Below are positions 7,529 to 16,260 of a stretch of 64,000 bases of DNA, one piece after another; the first letter of the stretch is position 1; each line of letters begins with the position of its first letter. The stretch is from Luteipulveratus mongoliensis (GTDB taxonomy: Bacteria > Actinomycetota > Actinomycetes > Actinomycetales > Dermatophilaceae), in assembly GCF_001190945.1 (NCBI RefSeq), contig NZ_CP011112.1:2108001-2172000 (forward strand), in the 5' to 3' direction. Both the position numbers and the translations under genes were made by a program. The notes under the pieces are model-generated. The model saw only the letters and a list, made by a program, of their open reading frames with translations. It was not told the DNA's origin and did no database searches.

Positions 7529-8533
7529 ATGCGGATCGGTCTCGCCGGCGTGGGCCGGATCGGAGCCTTCCATGCACGGACCCTGCTGGGCGTGCCCGCG
7601 GTCGAGTCCTTGGTCGTCTGCGACGCCGACCAGCAGGCGGCCGCAGCGGTCGCCAAAGAGCTGGATGCGGAGCACGTGGCCGACGTCGAGACGCTGCTGC
7701 GAGCGGGGCTCGACGGCTTCGTCATCGCAGCCGCGACGCCCGCGCACGCACCGATGCTGCGCCTGGCCATCGAGGCAGGCGTCCCGACGTTCTGTGAGAA
7801 GCCGGTGGCGCACACGCTGGAGGAGACGCTCGAGCTGGCCAGGTTGGCGGCCACGTCCGAGGTCCCGGTGCACATCGGCTTCCAGCGCCGCTTCGACGCC
7901 GGCTACCGGCGCGTCCAGGAGGCGATCGCTGGAGGCGAGCTCGGCTTCGTCCACACGATCCGCGCCAACACTCACGACCAGAGCCCGCCGCATGCGTCGT
8001 ACATCCCGACCAGCGGCGGCATCTTCCGCGACTGCAACGTGCACGACTACGACGCGATCCGCTTCGTGACGGGTCGCGAGGTGGTGACGGCGTACGCGAC
8101 GGGCGGCAACAAAGGGGAGGCGTTCTTCGCCGAGGCAGGCGACGTCGACACGGGCGCCGCAGTGCTCACGCTCGACGACGGCACCATGTGCCTCGTGTCC
8201 TCGACCCGTTACAACGGCGGCGGTCATGACGTGCGGCTCGAGGCCATGGGCAGCAAGGCCACGCTGACTGCTGGTCTCGACGACTCACTCGCCATGCGTT
8301 CGGCTGAGCCGGGCGAGACGTTCCCGGCCGGACCGCCGCACCAGACGTTCATGGACCGGTTCCAGCCGGCGTACGTTGCCGAGCTGACTGCCTTCGCCGA
8401 GGTGGCCAAGGGCGTGACACCGTCACCGTGCACCGTGGCCGATGCCTTGCAGGCCTTCCGGACCGCCGAGGCCTGCGATGTGTCGCGACGGGAAGGTCGT
8501 GTCGTGCAGCTGGCGGAAGTGCCGGACCTGTGA
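7529..8533 (+). CDS. iolG: myo-inositol 2-dehydrogenase
   Basis: This 334-aa Gfo/Idh/MocA oxidoreductase would oxidise myo-inositol to scyllo-inosose with NAD, the first catabolic step. It has a Rossmann start (IGLAGVGRIGAFHARTL), the EKP motif with catalytic Lys91, and the DxxxH pair Asp168/His172 in DCNVHDYD. The substrate loop GFQRRFDAGYRRVQ fits IolG. It opens the operon and its TGA overlaps the next gene's GTG. Other cyclitol dehydrogenases share this fold; the context with iolC, iolB and iolD makes inositol the best call. Confidence 0.9.
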   Translation: MRIGLAGVGRIGAFHARTLLGVPAVESLVVCDADQQAAAAVAKELDAEHVADVETLLRAGLDGFVIAAATPAHAPMLRLAIEAGVPTFCEKPVAHTLEETLELARLAATSEVPVHIGFQRRFDAGYRRVQEAIAGGELGFVHTIRANTHDQSPPHASYIPTSGGIFRDCNVHDYDAIRFVTGREVVTAYATGGNKGEAFFAEAGDVDTGAAVLTLDDGTMCLVSSTRYNGGGHDVRLEAMGSKATLTAGLDDSLAMRSAEPGETFPAGPPHQTFMDRFQPAYVAELTAFAEVAKGVTPSPCTVADALQAFRTAEACDVSRREGRVVQLAEVPDL

Positions 8534-9423
8534 CCGCATCAGTGATGAGCCGTGTCGCAGGTGCGCCGATCTCGTGGGGTGTGTCCGAGGTCGAGGGCTG
8601 GGGAGTCCAGCTGCCGACCGAGACTGTGCTCAGCGCAATGTACGAATCCGGTTTGACAGCAACGGAGCTCGGACCCGCAGGCTTCCTGCCAACAGATCCG
8701 GATCAGCTCAAGGCTGACCTCGACAAGCACAGCCTCCGAGCCGTCGCACAGTTCGTCCCGGTGGTCCTGCACGACGAGTCGACTGATCCGCGCCCGGATG
8801 TCCGTACGGCGATCGCGAGCCTGAGCGCGGTCGGCGCCACGACCCTCGTTCTCGCCGCGGCGACCGGCGGTCAGGGGTACGACGACCGCCCGGCCTGGAC
8901 CTCCGCCGCCTGGTCCCGGGCGCTCGGCCTGCTGGACGATCTCGCTGGGCTTGGGCGGGAAGCCGGGCTCGATGCGGTGCTGCACCCCCATGTCGGCACG
9001 ATGATCGAGAACGAGGCGGAGGTGGAGCGGGTGCTGGACGGCTGCGGCATCGGGCTGTGCCTCGACACCGGACATCTGCTGATCGGCGGGGCCGATCCTG
9101 TCGCCCTCGCCCGTGCGCACGCCGACCGGATCAGGCACGTACACCTCAAGGACGTCCGGCTCGACCTGGCGGAGCAGGTTCGGACCGGGGCCGTGTCCTA
9201 CTCGGACGCCGTCGAGCGGGGGATCTACGCGCCGATCGGGGACGGTGATGTGGAGATCAATAGGATCGTGAAAGACCTTGAAAATCAAGGATATTCGGGT
9301 TGGTACGTCCTCGAGCAAGACACCGTCCTCGGGAGCGAGTCCGCGAACACGGCAACTGCTGATGTGCGGACCAGCCTTCGCGCCTTGAGTCGGATCGCCG
9401 AAGGTCTGGAGGTTCGGCGGTGA
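8530..9423 (+). CDS. IolE-like inosose dehydratase (TIM-barrel)
   Basis: This 297-aa protein is of the sugar phosphate isomerase/epimerase (xylose-isomerase-like TIM barrel) family. It begins with APISWGVSEVEGWGV and has the metal-ligand positions expected of IolE-type enzymes: Glu in TATELGPAG, His in LHPHVGT, Asp and His in LCLDTGH, HVHLKD, and Glu in VLEQDT. The operon otherwise lacks a dehydratase to convert scyllo-inosose to the dione that IolD hydrolyses, so this gene fills that step. An IolH-type role is the alternative. The GTG at 8530 overlaps the iolG stop; ATG 8545 is another possible start. Confidence 0.75.
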   Translation: MTASVMSRVAGAPISWGVSEVEGWGVQLPTETVLSAMYESGLTATELGPAGFLPTDPDQLKADLDKHSLRAVAQFVPVVLHDESTDPRPDVRTAIASLSAVGATTLVLAAATGGQGYDDRPAWTSAAWSRALGLLDDLAGLGREAGLDAVLHPHVGTMIENEAEVERVLDGCGIGLCLDTGHLLIGGADPVALARAHADRIRHVHLKDVRLDLAEQVRTGAVSYSDAVERGIYAPIGDGDVEINRIVKDLENQGYSGWYVLEQDTVLGSESANTATADVRTSLRALSRIAEGLEVRR

Positions 9424-10373
9424 CGGCGGGCTACGACCTGATCACGATGGGCCGGGTCGGCGTCGACATCTATCCGCTCCAGCACCGGGTTCCGTTGGAG
9501 GAGGTGCGCACCTTCGAGAAGTTCCTCGGCGGCAGCGCGACCAACGTGGCCGTCGCGGCTGCGCGTCACGGACGGCGTACGGCCGTGATCACGCGGACCG
9601 GTGACGATGCGTTCGGGCGCTACGTGCACTCCGAGCTGCGAAGGCTCGGGGTCGACGACGAGTTCGTCGGCGCAGTGAACGGCCCGCCGACTCCCGTGAC
9701 GTTCTGCGAGGTCTTCCCTCCGGACGACTTTCCCCTCTACTTCTATCGCTATCCGACCGCGCCCGATCTGTTGATCGAGCCGAACACGTTGCCGGACAAC
9801 GAAATCCGGGACGCGATGGTCTTCTGGTGCACGGTGACGGGGCTGAGCCAGGAGCCGAGCCGCGCAGCGCACTTTGCGGCCTGGGAGACCCGAGAGCGGC
9901 ATACCCACACGGTGCTGGACCTCGACTACCGGCCGATGTTCTGGGCTGACCCTGCCGAGGCCCGCAACCAGGTCGACGCAGCGCTGGAGCACGTGACGAT
10001 CGCGGTCGGCAACCGCGAGGAGTGCGAGGTCGCCACAGGAGAGACCGATCCGGACCGCGCGGCCGATGCGCTCCTCGCGCGTGGGCTCGCGCTGGCAGTC
10101 GTCAAGCGCGGCCCGGACGGTGTGCTCGCGGCGACGGCCGACGAGCGGGTCAGTCTGCCGGCGTTTCCGGTCGAGGTGCTCAACGGTCTGGGCGCGGGTG
10201 ACGCCTTCGGTGGCGCGCTGTGCCACGGGCTGCTGTCGCAGTGGCCGCTGCAACGGATGATGACGTTCGCCAACGTCGCCGGGGCGATCGTGGCGTCGCG
10301 CCTGGAGTGCTCCACGGCGATGCCCACCACGGCCGAGGTCGACGTGGCGCTCGAGCAAGGACGTGTTGTATGA
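9420..10373 (+). CDS. iolC: 5-dehydro-2-deoxygluconokinase
   Basis: This 317-aa PfkB-family kinase phosphorylates 2-deoxy-5-keto-gluconate. GGSATNVAVAAARHG (37-51) is the PfkB N-terminal signature, and NGLGAGDAFGGAL contains the catalytic base Asp261 and the anion hole. It is a stand-alone kinase: the C-terminal aldolase domain found fused in some IolC proteins is absent, and the next gene supplies a barrel protein instead. GTG 9420 overlaps the previous stop. Confidence 0.9.
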   Translation: MTAGYDLITMGRVGVDIYPLQHRVPLEEVRTFEKFLGGSATNVAVAAARHGRRTAVITRTGDDAFGRYVHSELRRLGVDDEFVGAVNGPPTPVTFCEVFPPDDFPLYFYRYPTAPDLLIEPNTLPDNEIRDAMVFWCTVTGLSQEPSRAAHFAAWETRERHTHTVLDLDYRPMFWADPAEARNQVDAALEHVTIAVGNREECEVATGETDPDRAADALLARGLALAVVKRGPDGVLAATADERVSLPAFPVEVLNGLGAGDAFGGALCHGLLSQWPLQRMMTFANVAGAIVASRLECSTAMPTTAEVDVALEQGRVV

Positions 10374-11260
10374 CGACCATCCCGGAAGTAAGTGATATCA
10401 ACGAGATTCGCGCCCGCGACCCTGAGCGCGTCGCTCGGAGCTGGTCCGATCGAGCGCACCGGCCCCTGCTGGGGGACGACGGCCGCCTGCTGATCGTGGC
10501 TGCCGATCACCCGGCGCGCAACGCGCTCGGTGTCCGCGACAAGCCGATGGCCATGGCGAGTCGGACCGATCTCCTGCGACGCCTGCTCGATGCGCTCACC
10601 GTGCCCGGCGTGGACGGCGTGCTGGGCACGCCTGACGTGCTGGAGGACCTGCTGCTGCTCGGTGCGCTCGAGGACAAGATCGTCATCGGCACGATGAATC
10701 GTGGTGGCCTGCAAGGGGCTTCGTTCGAGCCGGATGACCGATTCACGGCGTACGACGCTCCGACTATCGACCGACTGGGACTCGACGGGGGAAAGACGCT
10801 ACTGCGCGTGTGCCTCGAGCACGCGGGGACGGCCGAGACGCTGGAGTCGACCGGGCGGGCTGTCGCCGAGCTCGCTGCACATCGACGGCTGGCCATGATC
10901 GAGCCGTTCTTCTCTGAGGTGGAGGGAGATCGACTCGTCAACCGGCTGGACGCCGAGTCGGTCGTCCGCTCGGTCGCGATCGCCAGTGGGCTCGGCTCGA
11001 CGAGCGCCTACACCTGGCTCAAGCTGCCCGTTGTGGACGACATGGAGCGGGTGATGGACGCGACCACGCTGCCGACCCTGCTGCTGGGTGGTGACCCGCA
11101 TGGAACGCCCGAGGAGACGTACGCCTCCTGGCGGCACGCCCTCGCGCTCCCGTCGGTCCGTGGTCTGGTGGTCGGACGAGCGCTGCTCTACCCGCCTGAC
11201 GGCGACGTGACGGCAGCCGTACGCACCGCGGTCGAGCTCGTGCACGGGGAGGTGCGATGA
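10370..11260 (+). CDS. Cgl0158-type (beta/alpha)8-barrel aldolase
   Basis: This 296-aa protein belongs to the class I aldolase-like barrel family found in actinobacterial iol clusters. The segment LLIVAADHPARNALG (about 40-54) opens the barrel, and STSAYTWLKLPVVDDMERV carries the lysine suited to a Schiff base. It probably splits 2-deoxy-5-keto-gluconate 6-phosphate into DHAP and malonic semialdehyde, the IolJ role. This is inferred from position after iolC and from the absence of another iolJ. ATG 10370 overlaps the iolC stop, with GCAAGGACG upstream. Confidence 0.75.
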   Translation: MTTIPEVSDINEIRARDPERVARSWSDRAHRPLLGDDGRLLIVAADHPARNALGVRDKPMAMASRTDLLRRLLDALTVPGVDGVLGTPDVLEDLLLLGALEDKIVIGTMNRGGLQGASFEPDDRFTAYDAPTIDRLGLDGGKTLLRVCLEHAGTAETLESTGRAVAELAAHRRLAMIEPFFSEVEGDRLVNRLDAESVVRSVAIASGLGSTSAYTWLKLPVVDDMERVMDATTLPTLLLGGDPHGTPEETYASWRHALALPSVRGLVVGRALLYPPDGDVTAAVRTAVELVHGEVR

Positions 11261-12180
11261 CGGCGTCCGGCTTCGACAACGACACGTGGTTCTTGCCGCT
11301 GGGTTCCGTTGCAGCAGAAGGCTTCTCGGTGTGCGCTGGTCCCGGACGCAAGGACTGGGAGCACACCAGCCTTCGGATCGCCGAGCTCGCACCAGGCGGT
11401 GAGGTGATGGTGGACCTGGCCGGGGCTGAGGCCATCGTCGTGCCGCTGTCCGGTGCTGTCACCGTCACGCTCGAGGGGACGGGCCAGACCGAGACTGTGG
11501 AGCTCGCCGGCCGGGAGTCGGTGTTCGCCGGCCCGACCGACGTCGCCTACGCGCCGCCTGGTGGGCGGCTCACCCTGCGCACTTCTACGGCTTCCCGGGT
11601 CGCCGTGTGTGGCGCTCGCGTATCTGGCGAGGCCGCCGAAGGCGGGCTGGTCCGGTTGGATGCGGGCGACGTACCGGTGGAGCTGCGCGGCGCCGGCCAG
11701 GCGAGCCGTGAGGTCCGCAACTTCGGTACGCCGGAGGTACTGGCCGCTCAGCGCATCATCGCGTGCGAGGTCCTCACGCCAGGCGGCAACTGGAGCTCCT
11801 ATCCACCGCACAAGCATGACGAGGATCGACCCGGCGAGGAGTCCGAGCTGGAGGAGATCTACTACTTCGAGCTGCAGAGCGATGACGCGCCTGACGGCGC
11901 GGATCCCGTTGGCTACCAACGCGTCTACGGCACCGAGGACCGTCCGATCGACGTGCTGGCGGAGGTGCGCACGGGCGACGTCGTGCTCGTACCGCACGGC
12001 TGGCACGGTCCGGCCACTGCGCCCCCTGGTTACGACCTCTACTACCTCAATGTGATGGCTGGCCCCGGCGCTGAACGAGCCTGGCTGATCTGTGACGACC
12101 CGGCGCACGCATGGGTCCGCGACACCTGGAACGCTCAGTCGATGGATCCGCGGCTGCCGTTCGGAGGCAAGAAGTCATGA
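11257..12180 (+). CDS. iolB: 5-deoxy-glucuronate isomerase
   Basis: This 307-aa bicupin converts 5-deoxy-glucuronate to 2-deoxy-5-keto-gluconate. The C-terminal cupin has the metal site SYPPHKHDED (His185, His187), ELEEIYYFE (Glu near 199-200) and VPHGWHGP (His247). The C-terminal YDLYYLNVMAGP motif is typical of IolB. ATG 11257 overlaps the previous stop in an ATGA. The gene is followed by an extragenic palindrome rather than by another 4-nt overlap. Confidence 0.93.
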   Translation: MTASGFDNDTWFLPLGSVAAEGFSVCAGPGRKDWEHTSLRIAELAPGGEVMVDLAGAEAIVVPLSGAVTVTLEGTGQTETVELAGRESVFAGPTDVAYAPPGGRLTLRTSTASRVAVCGARVSGEAAEGGLVRLDAGDVPVELRGAGQASREVRNFGTPEVLAAQRIIACEVLTPGGNWSSYPPHKHDEDRPGEESELEEIYYFELQSDDAPDGADPVGYQRVYGTEDRPIDVLAEVRTGDVVLVPHGWHGPATAPPGYDLYYLNVMAGPGAERAWLICDDPAHAWVRDTWNAQSMDPRLPFGGKKS

Positions 12181-12189
12181 GTGTCACCA

Positions 12190-12232
12190 GGTCTCGATAC
12201 GACTCGGCTAGCGCCTCGCCTACTCGACCAGC
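12190..12232 (+). repeat. REP-like palindrome inside the iol operon
   Basis: The 61-nt gap between iolB and iolD holds an imperfect inverted repeat with arms GGTCTCGATACG (12190-12201) and near CGCCTACTCGACC (12218-12230). Elements of this type (a GTCTCGATAC arm facing a CTACTCGACC arm) are, to my knowledge, frequent between genes in Micrococcales and Nocardioidaceae. The 3' end GCGGAG also supplies the likely iolD ribosome site. Confidence 0.75.
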
Positions 12233-12241
12233 GGAGTCCTC

Positions 12242-14182
12242 ATGAAATTGACGGTGGGGCAGGCGATGGTCCGGTTCCTGGGCCAGCAGTGGACCGAGCG
12301 CGACGGGGAGCGGCAGCGGATGTTCGCCGGCTGCCTGGGCATCTTCGGGCACGGCAATGTCGCCGGTGTCGGTCAGGCGTTGCTGCAGGACGAACGCTCG
12401 GGCATCCCAGCGCTTCCTTACGTCCTCGCGCGCAACGAGCAGGCGATGGTGCACACGGCCAGCGCCTACGCGCGCGCGTCCAACCGCCTACGGATGTGGG
12501 CGTGCACCGCCTCGGTCGGCCCAGGCTCGACCAACATGGTCACGGGCGCGGCACTGGCGACGGTCAACCGAGTTCCGGTGCTGCTGCTGCCTTCTGGGAC
12601 GTTCGCGACGCGTGCGACCGGCACCGTGCTGCAGCAGCTCGAGTCACCCACCGCGGGCGACATCACGGTCAATGACGCGCTGCGGCCGGTGTCGCGCTAC
12701 TTCGATCGGATCCAGCGGCCGGAGCAGCTGCCGAGCGCGCTGCTCGAGGCGATGGGTGTCCTGACCGACCCGGCCGACACCGGAGCGGTCACCCTGGCGC
12801 TCCCGCAGGACGTCCAGGCGGAGGCGTACGACTGGCCTGAGGATCTCTTCGACGAGCGGCTCTGGCACATCGCCCGTGCGCCTGCGGAGGGGTCGCAGAT
12901 TGCGGCGGCGGCGCGGCTGATCCGTTCTGCTGAGCGGCCGTTCGTTGTGGTCGGTGGGGGAGTGCACTACAGCGGCGCCGAGGATGCCCTCGACGCACTG
13001 TGCCGGGCGACGGGTATTGCGGTGGGTGAGACGCAGGCTGGCAAGGGCTCGCTGACGCATGGACATCCGCAGCTGCTGGGTGCCGTCGGATCGACTGGCA
13101 CGACCGCAGCCAACGCCTTCGCGCGCGACGCCGACGTCGTGATCGGGATCGGGACGCGTTGGAGCGACTTCACCACTGCTTCGCGAACAGCGTTCCAGCG
13201 CAGGGGTGTTCGCTTCATCAACATCAACGTCGCTCGGTTCGACGCGGGCAAGCATGCTGGCCTCGCCGTGGTCGGCGACGCGCGCGAGGCGATCGTCGCG
13301 CTCACCCAGCAGCTCGATGGCTACCGCACCGATACGGCGTACGCCGACCGAGCGACCCGAGAGTGGACGGCCTGGGACGAGCAGGTGGAGCAGGCGTACG
13401 ACCCACCGGCTGAGGTGACCGAGCGGCTCGGTGACGGCATCCTCAGTCAGGGCCAGGTGCTCGGCATCGTCAACGAGACGAGCGCGCCCGAGGACGTCGT
13501 CGTCTGTGCGGCCGGTTCGATGCCCGGCGACCTGCACAAGCTGTGGCGGGTCCGCGATCGCGGCGGCTATCACGTCGAGTACGGCTACTCCTGCATGGGA
13601 TACGAGATCCCGGGTGGCATCGGTGTCCGTCTGGCACACCCCGACCGCGACGTGTTCGTCATGGTCGGGGACGGGTCGTACCTGATGATGCCGACCGAGC
13701 TGGTGACCGCGGTACAAGAGCGCGTCAAGGTGATTGTGGTGCTCGTGCAGAACCACGGCTTCCACTCGATCGGCTCGCTGTCAGAGTCGTTGGGATCACA
13801 GCGTTTTGGAACGTCCTACCGCTATCGGAGCCCGGACGGCACGCTCGACGGCGACTACCTGCCGGTCGACCTCGCTGCCAACGCGCGCAGCCTCGGTGCT
13901 CATGTCGTCGAGGTGCGCTCGGCGGACGAGCTGACGGCGGCCGTGCGCGAGGCCAAGGCGGCGCCGCACGACTTCGGCCCGTTCGTCATCCATGTGGAGA
14001 CGGATCCGTTGGTCGCGGCACCGGACAGCGACTCCTGGTGGGACGTGCCGGTCGCGGAGGTGAGCGAACTCGAGACGACGCGCGCCGCGTACGAGCAGTA
14101 TGTGGACCAGAAGAAGGGCCAGCGGCCCCTGCTGCGCCCCGGCGTGGATCCCGCACCGCGGGAAGCGGACTCGGCACACTGA
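12242..14182 (+). CDS. iolD: 3D-(3,5/4)-trihydroxycyclohexane-1,2-dione hydrolase
   Basis: This 646-aa thiamine-diphosphate enzyme opens the inositol-derived ring to 5-deoxy-glucuronate. The N-terminal PYR domain has the TPP-activating Glu66 in ARNEQAMVH. The central domain begins near residue 220 (RSAERPFVVVGGGVHY). The C-terminal TPP-binding motif GDGSYLMMPTELVTA followed by VLVQNHGFHSIGSL lies near 475-520. Length and SLGSQRFGTSYR match IolD. GGAG lies 5 nt before the ATG, at the edge of the REP-like element. It is the largest gene of the operon. Confidence 0.95.
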   Translation: MKLTVGQAMVRFLGQQWTERDGERQRMFAGCLGIFGHGNVAGVGQALLQDERSGIPALPYVLARNEQAMVHTASAYARASNRLRMWACTASVGPGSTNMVTGAALATVNRVPVLLLPSGTFATRATGTVLQQLESPTAGDITVNDALRPVSRYFDRIQRPEQLPSALLEAMGVLTDPADTGAVTLALPQDVQAEAYDWPEDLFDERLWHIARAPAEGSQIAAAARLIRSAERPFVVVGGGVHYSGAEDALDALCRATGIAVGETQAGKGSLTHGHPQLLGAVGSTGTTAANAFARDADVVIGIGTRWSDFTTASRTAFQRRGVRFININVARFDAGKHAGLAVVGDAREAIVALTQQLDGYRTDTAYADRATREWTAWDEQVEQAYDPPAEVTERLGDGILSQGQVLGIVNETSAPEDVVVCAAGSMPGDLHKLWRVRDRGGYHVEYGYSCMGYEIPGGIGVRLAHPDRDVFVMVGDGSYLMMPTELVTAVQERVKVIVVLVQNHGFHSIGSLSESLGSQRFGTSYRYRSPDGTLDGDYLPVDLAANARSLGAHVVEVRSADELTAAVREAKAAPHDFGPFVIHVETDPLVAAPDSDSWWDVPVAEVSELETTRAAYEQYVDQKKGQRPLLRPGVDPAPREADSAH

Positions 14183-14218
14183 GCCCAGAGGACGAGCGGC
14201 GAGAGAAGGAAGACGACG

Positions 14219-15217
14219 ATGAGCAGGCGTACTCGAAGAACCACAGCGGTGGTCATGGTGGCTCTGCTGGCCGGCGGCCTTGCAGCGTGCAGCTCGACCG
14301 GTGGCCGCAAAGCCGTGGAGGACGCCGAGCGCGCTCGCAACGCGGGCAAGGCGACCACACCCACGATGACGGTGGCGCTCGTGACCCACTCGGGCCCGGG
14401 AGACACGTTCTGGGACATCGTGCGTAAGGGCGCTCAGGATGCCGCAGCCAAGGACAACATCAAGCTGCAGTACACCGCGGACCCGGACGGTCCGAAGCAG
14501 GCCAACCTCGTGCAGCAGGCCATCGACAAGAAGGTCGACGGCATCGCGCTGACGCTCGCTAAGCCGGACGCGATGAAGGCCGTGGTGGGCAAGGCTCACG
14601 CAGCCAACATCCCTGTCGTGGCACTGAACGGCGGACTCGACAGCTGGAAGGCCATGGGCGTCACTGCCTACTTCGGCCAAGACGAGAAGATCGCCGGGCA
14701 GCAGGCAGGTGAGCGGATGCTCAAGGAGGGCGCCAAGCACCCGATCTGCGTCATCCACGAGCAGGGCAACGTCGGCCTCGAGGACCGCTGTGCAGGGGTG
14801 AAGCAGAAGATCCCTGCAACGCAGCTGCTCTACGTCAACGGCAAGGCACCGGCGAGCATGCAGACCGCGATCACGTCCAAGCTGCAGCAGGACAAGGCCG
14901 TGGACTACGTCCTCACGCTCGGCGGACCGATTGCGCTGATCGCGGTGCAGTCCAAGGCGAGTGCGGCCAGCAAGGCGAAGGTGGTCACCTTCGACACCAG
15001 CGACCAGCTGATCGCGGCCATCAAGACCGGCACCGTGCAGTGGGCGGTCGACCAGCAGCCCTACCTCCAGGGTTACCTCGCCATCGACCAGCTGTGGCTC
15101 TTCAAGACCAACGGCAACACGGTGGGCGGCGGGCAGGCGGTGCTGACCGGCCCGGCGTTCATCGACAAGACCAACGTTGCGTCGGTCGAGAAGTTCGCCG
15201 CCAGCGGGCGGCGGTGA
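14219..15217 (+). CDS. Sugar/inositol ABC transporter substrate-binding lipoprotein
   Basis: This 332-aa protein is a periplasmic-binding-protein-like lipoprotein. An Arg-rich start and hydrophobic stretch end in the lipobox LAAC with Cys24. The mature part has the Peripla_BP_4 pattern of CUT2 systems: VALVTHSGPGDTFWDIVRKGAQDAA, DGIALTLAKPDAMK and IPVVALNGG. It is followed, with overlap, by its permease and ATPase, and preceded by iolD after 36 nt containing GGAAG. myo-Inositol is the likely ligand given the operon, although CUT2 proteins also bind ribose and similar sugars. Confidence 0.9.
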   Translation: MSRRTRRTTAVVMVALLAGGLAACSSTGGRKAVEDAERARNAGKATTPTMTVALVTHSGPGDTFWDIVRKGAQDAAAKDNIKLQYTADPDGPKQANLVQQAIDKKVDGIALTLAKPDAMKAVVGKAHAANIPVVALNGGLDSWKAMGVTAYFGQDEKIAGQQAGERMLKEGAKHPICVIHEQGNVGLEDRCAGVKQKIPATQLLYVNGKAPASMQTAITSKLQQDKAVDYVLTLGGPIALIAVQSKASAASKAKVVTFDTSDQLIAAIKTGTVQWAVDQQPYLQGYLAIDQLWLFKTNGNTVGGGQAVLTGPAFIDKTNVASVEKFAASGRR

Positions 15218-16260
15218 GTGCCGTGAGTACGCCGTCAGCGGCGGCTGTCGACGATCGCGTCGCCGCGCGCTCGCGCTCGGTCCGCGCCCTGCGCCGTCCG
15301 GAGATCGGAGCCCTGCTCGGCGCAGTGGCGGTCTGTGTGTTCTTCCTGATCGTGGCGTCGTCGTTCCGCGAGGTCGCCAACGTGGGCACGATCCTCTACG
15401 GCGCTGCCACCATCGGGATCATGGCAGTGCCGGTGGCGCTGCTGATGGTGGGTGGTGAGTTCGACCTGTCGGCCGGCGTCGCGGTCACATCGGCTGGTCT
15501 CGCCGCTGCCCTGCTCGGGTGGTACTTCAACTTCAACGTGTGGGTGGCCGTGCTGCTCGCGCTGCTGATCTCGCTGGCCATTGGCTGGTTCAACGGCACC
15601 TTGCTCAACCGGACCGGATTGCCGTCATTTCTCGTGACACTGGGCACGTTCTTCATCCTGCAGGGCGTCAACCTCGGCATGACCAGAGTCGTGACCGGCA
15701 ACGTCGCCTCCAAGAGCATCAGCGACATGCAGGGCTTCGAGTCGGCCCAGAACGTCTTCGCCTGGGAGGGCTCGATCGGATCGGTCGAGATCAAGGCACC
15801 GATCGTCTACTGGCTGATCATCACGGCTGTTGCTGCGGTGGTGCTGCTAAAGACGCGGTTCGGCAACTGGATCTTCGCCGTCGGCGGCGACTCGGACGCA
15901 GCCCGCGCGGTCGGCGTACCCGTGCACGGCGTGCGGATCGTGCTCTACATGTTCGTCGGGTTCTGTGCATGGTTGTCCGGGATGCACCTGCTCTTCGCGT
16001 TCAACACCGTGCAGTCCGGCGACGGCGTGGGCAACGAGTTCATCTTCATCATCGCCGCGGTGGTCGGTGGCTGTCTGCTGACCGGCGGGTACGGCTCGGC
16101 CATCGGCGCCTCGATCGGTGCGCTGATCTTCTCCATGACTGAGCTCGGCATCAACTACGCCGGCTGGAACCCTGACTGGTTCAAGACGTTCCTCGGGGCG
16201 ATGCTGGTGCTCGCCACGCTGGTCAACCTGTGGGTCAAGAGGAAGGCGGACGCGCGATGA
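15214..16260 (+). CDS. CUT2-type ABC transporter permease
   Basis: This 348-aa protein has about ten hydrophobic segments and motifs of the BPD_transp_2 family (GGEFDLSAGVAVTSAGLAAA; LLNRTGLPSFLVTLGTFFIL; FAVGGDSDAARAVGVPV). GTG 15214 overlaps the lipoprotein stop; GTG 15223 in frame is an alternative. It would form the channel of the inositol/sugar importer with the flanking genes. Confidence 0.92.
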   Translation: MSAVSTPSAAAVDDRVAARSRSVRALRRPEIGALLGAVAVCVFFLIVASSFREVANVGTILYGAATIGIMAVPVALLMVGGEFDLSAGVAVTSAGLAAALLGWYFNFNVWVAVLLALLISLAIGWFNGTLLNRTGLPSFLVTLGTFFILQGVNLGMTRVVTGNVASKSISDMQGFESAQNVFAWEGSIGSVEIKAPIVYWLIITAVAAVVLLKTRFGNWIFAVGGDSDAARAVGVPVHGVRIVLYMFVGFCAWLSGMHLLFAFNTVQSGDGVGNEFIFIIAAVVGGCLLTGGYGSAIGASIGALIFSMTELGINYAGWNPDWFKTFLGAMLVLATLVNLWVKRKADAR

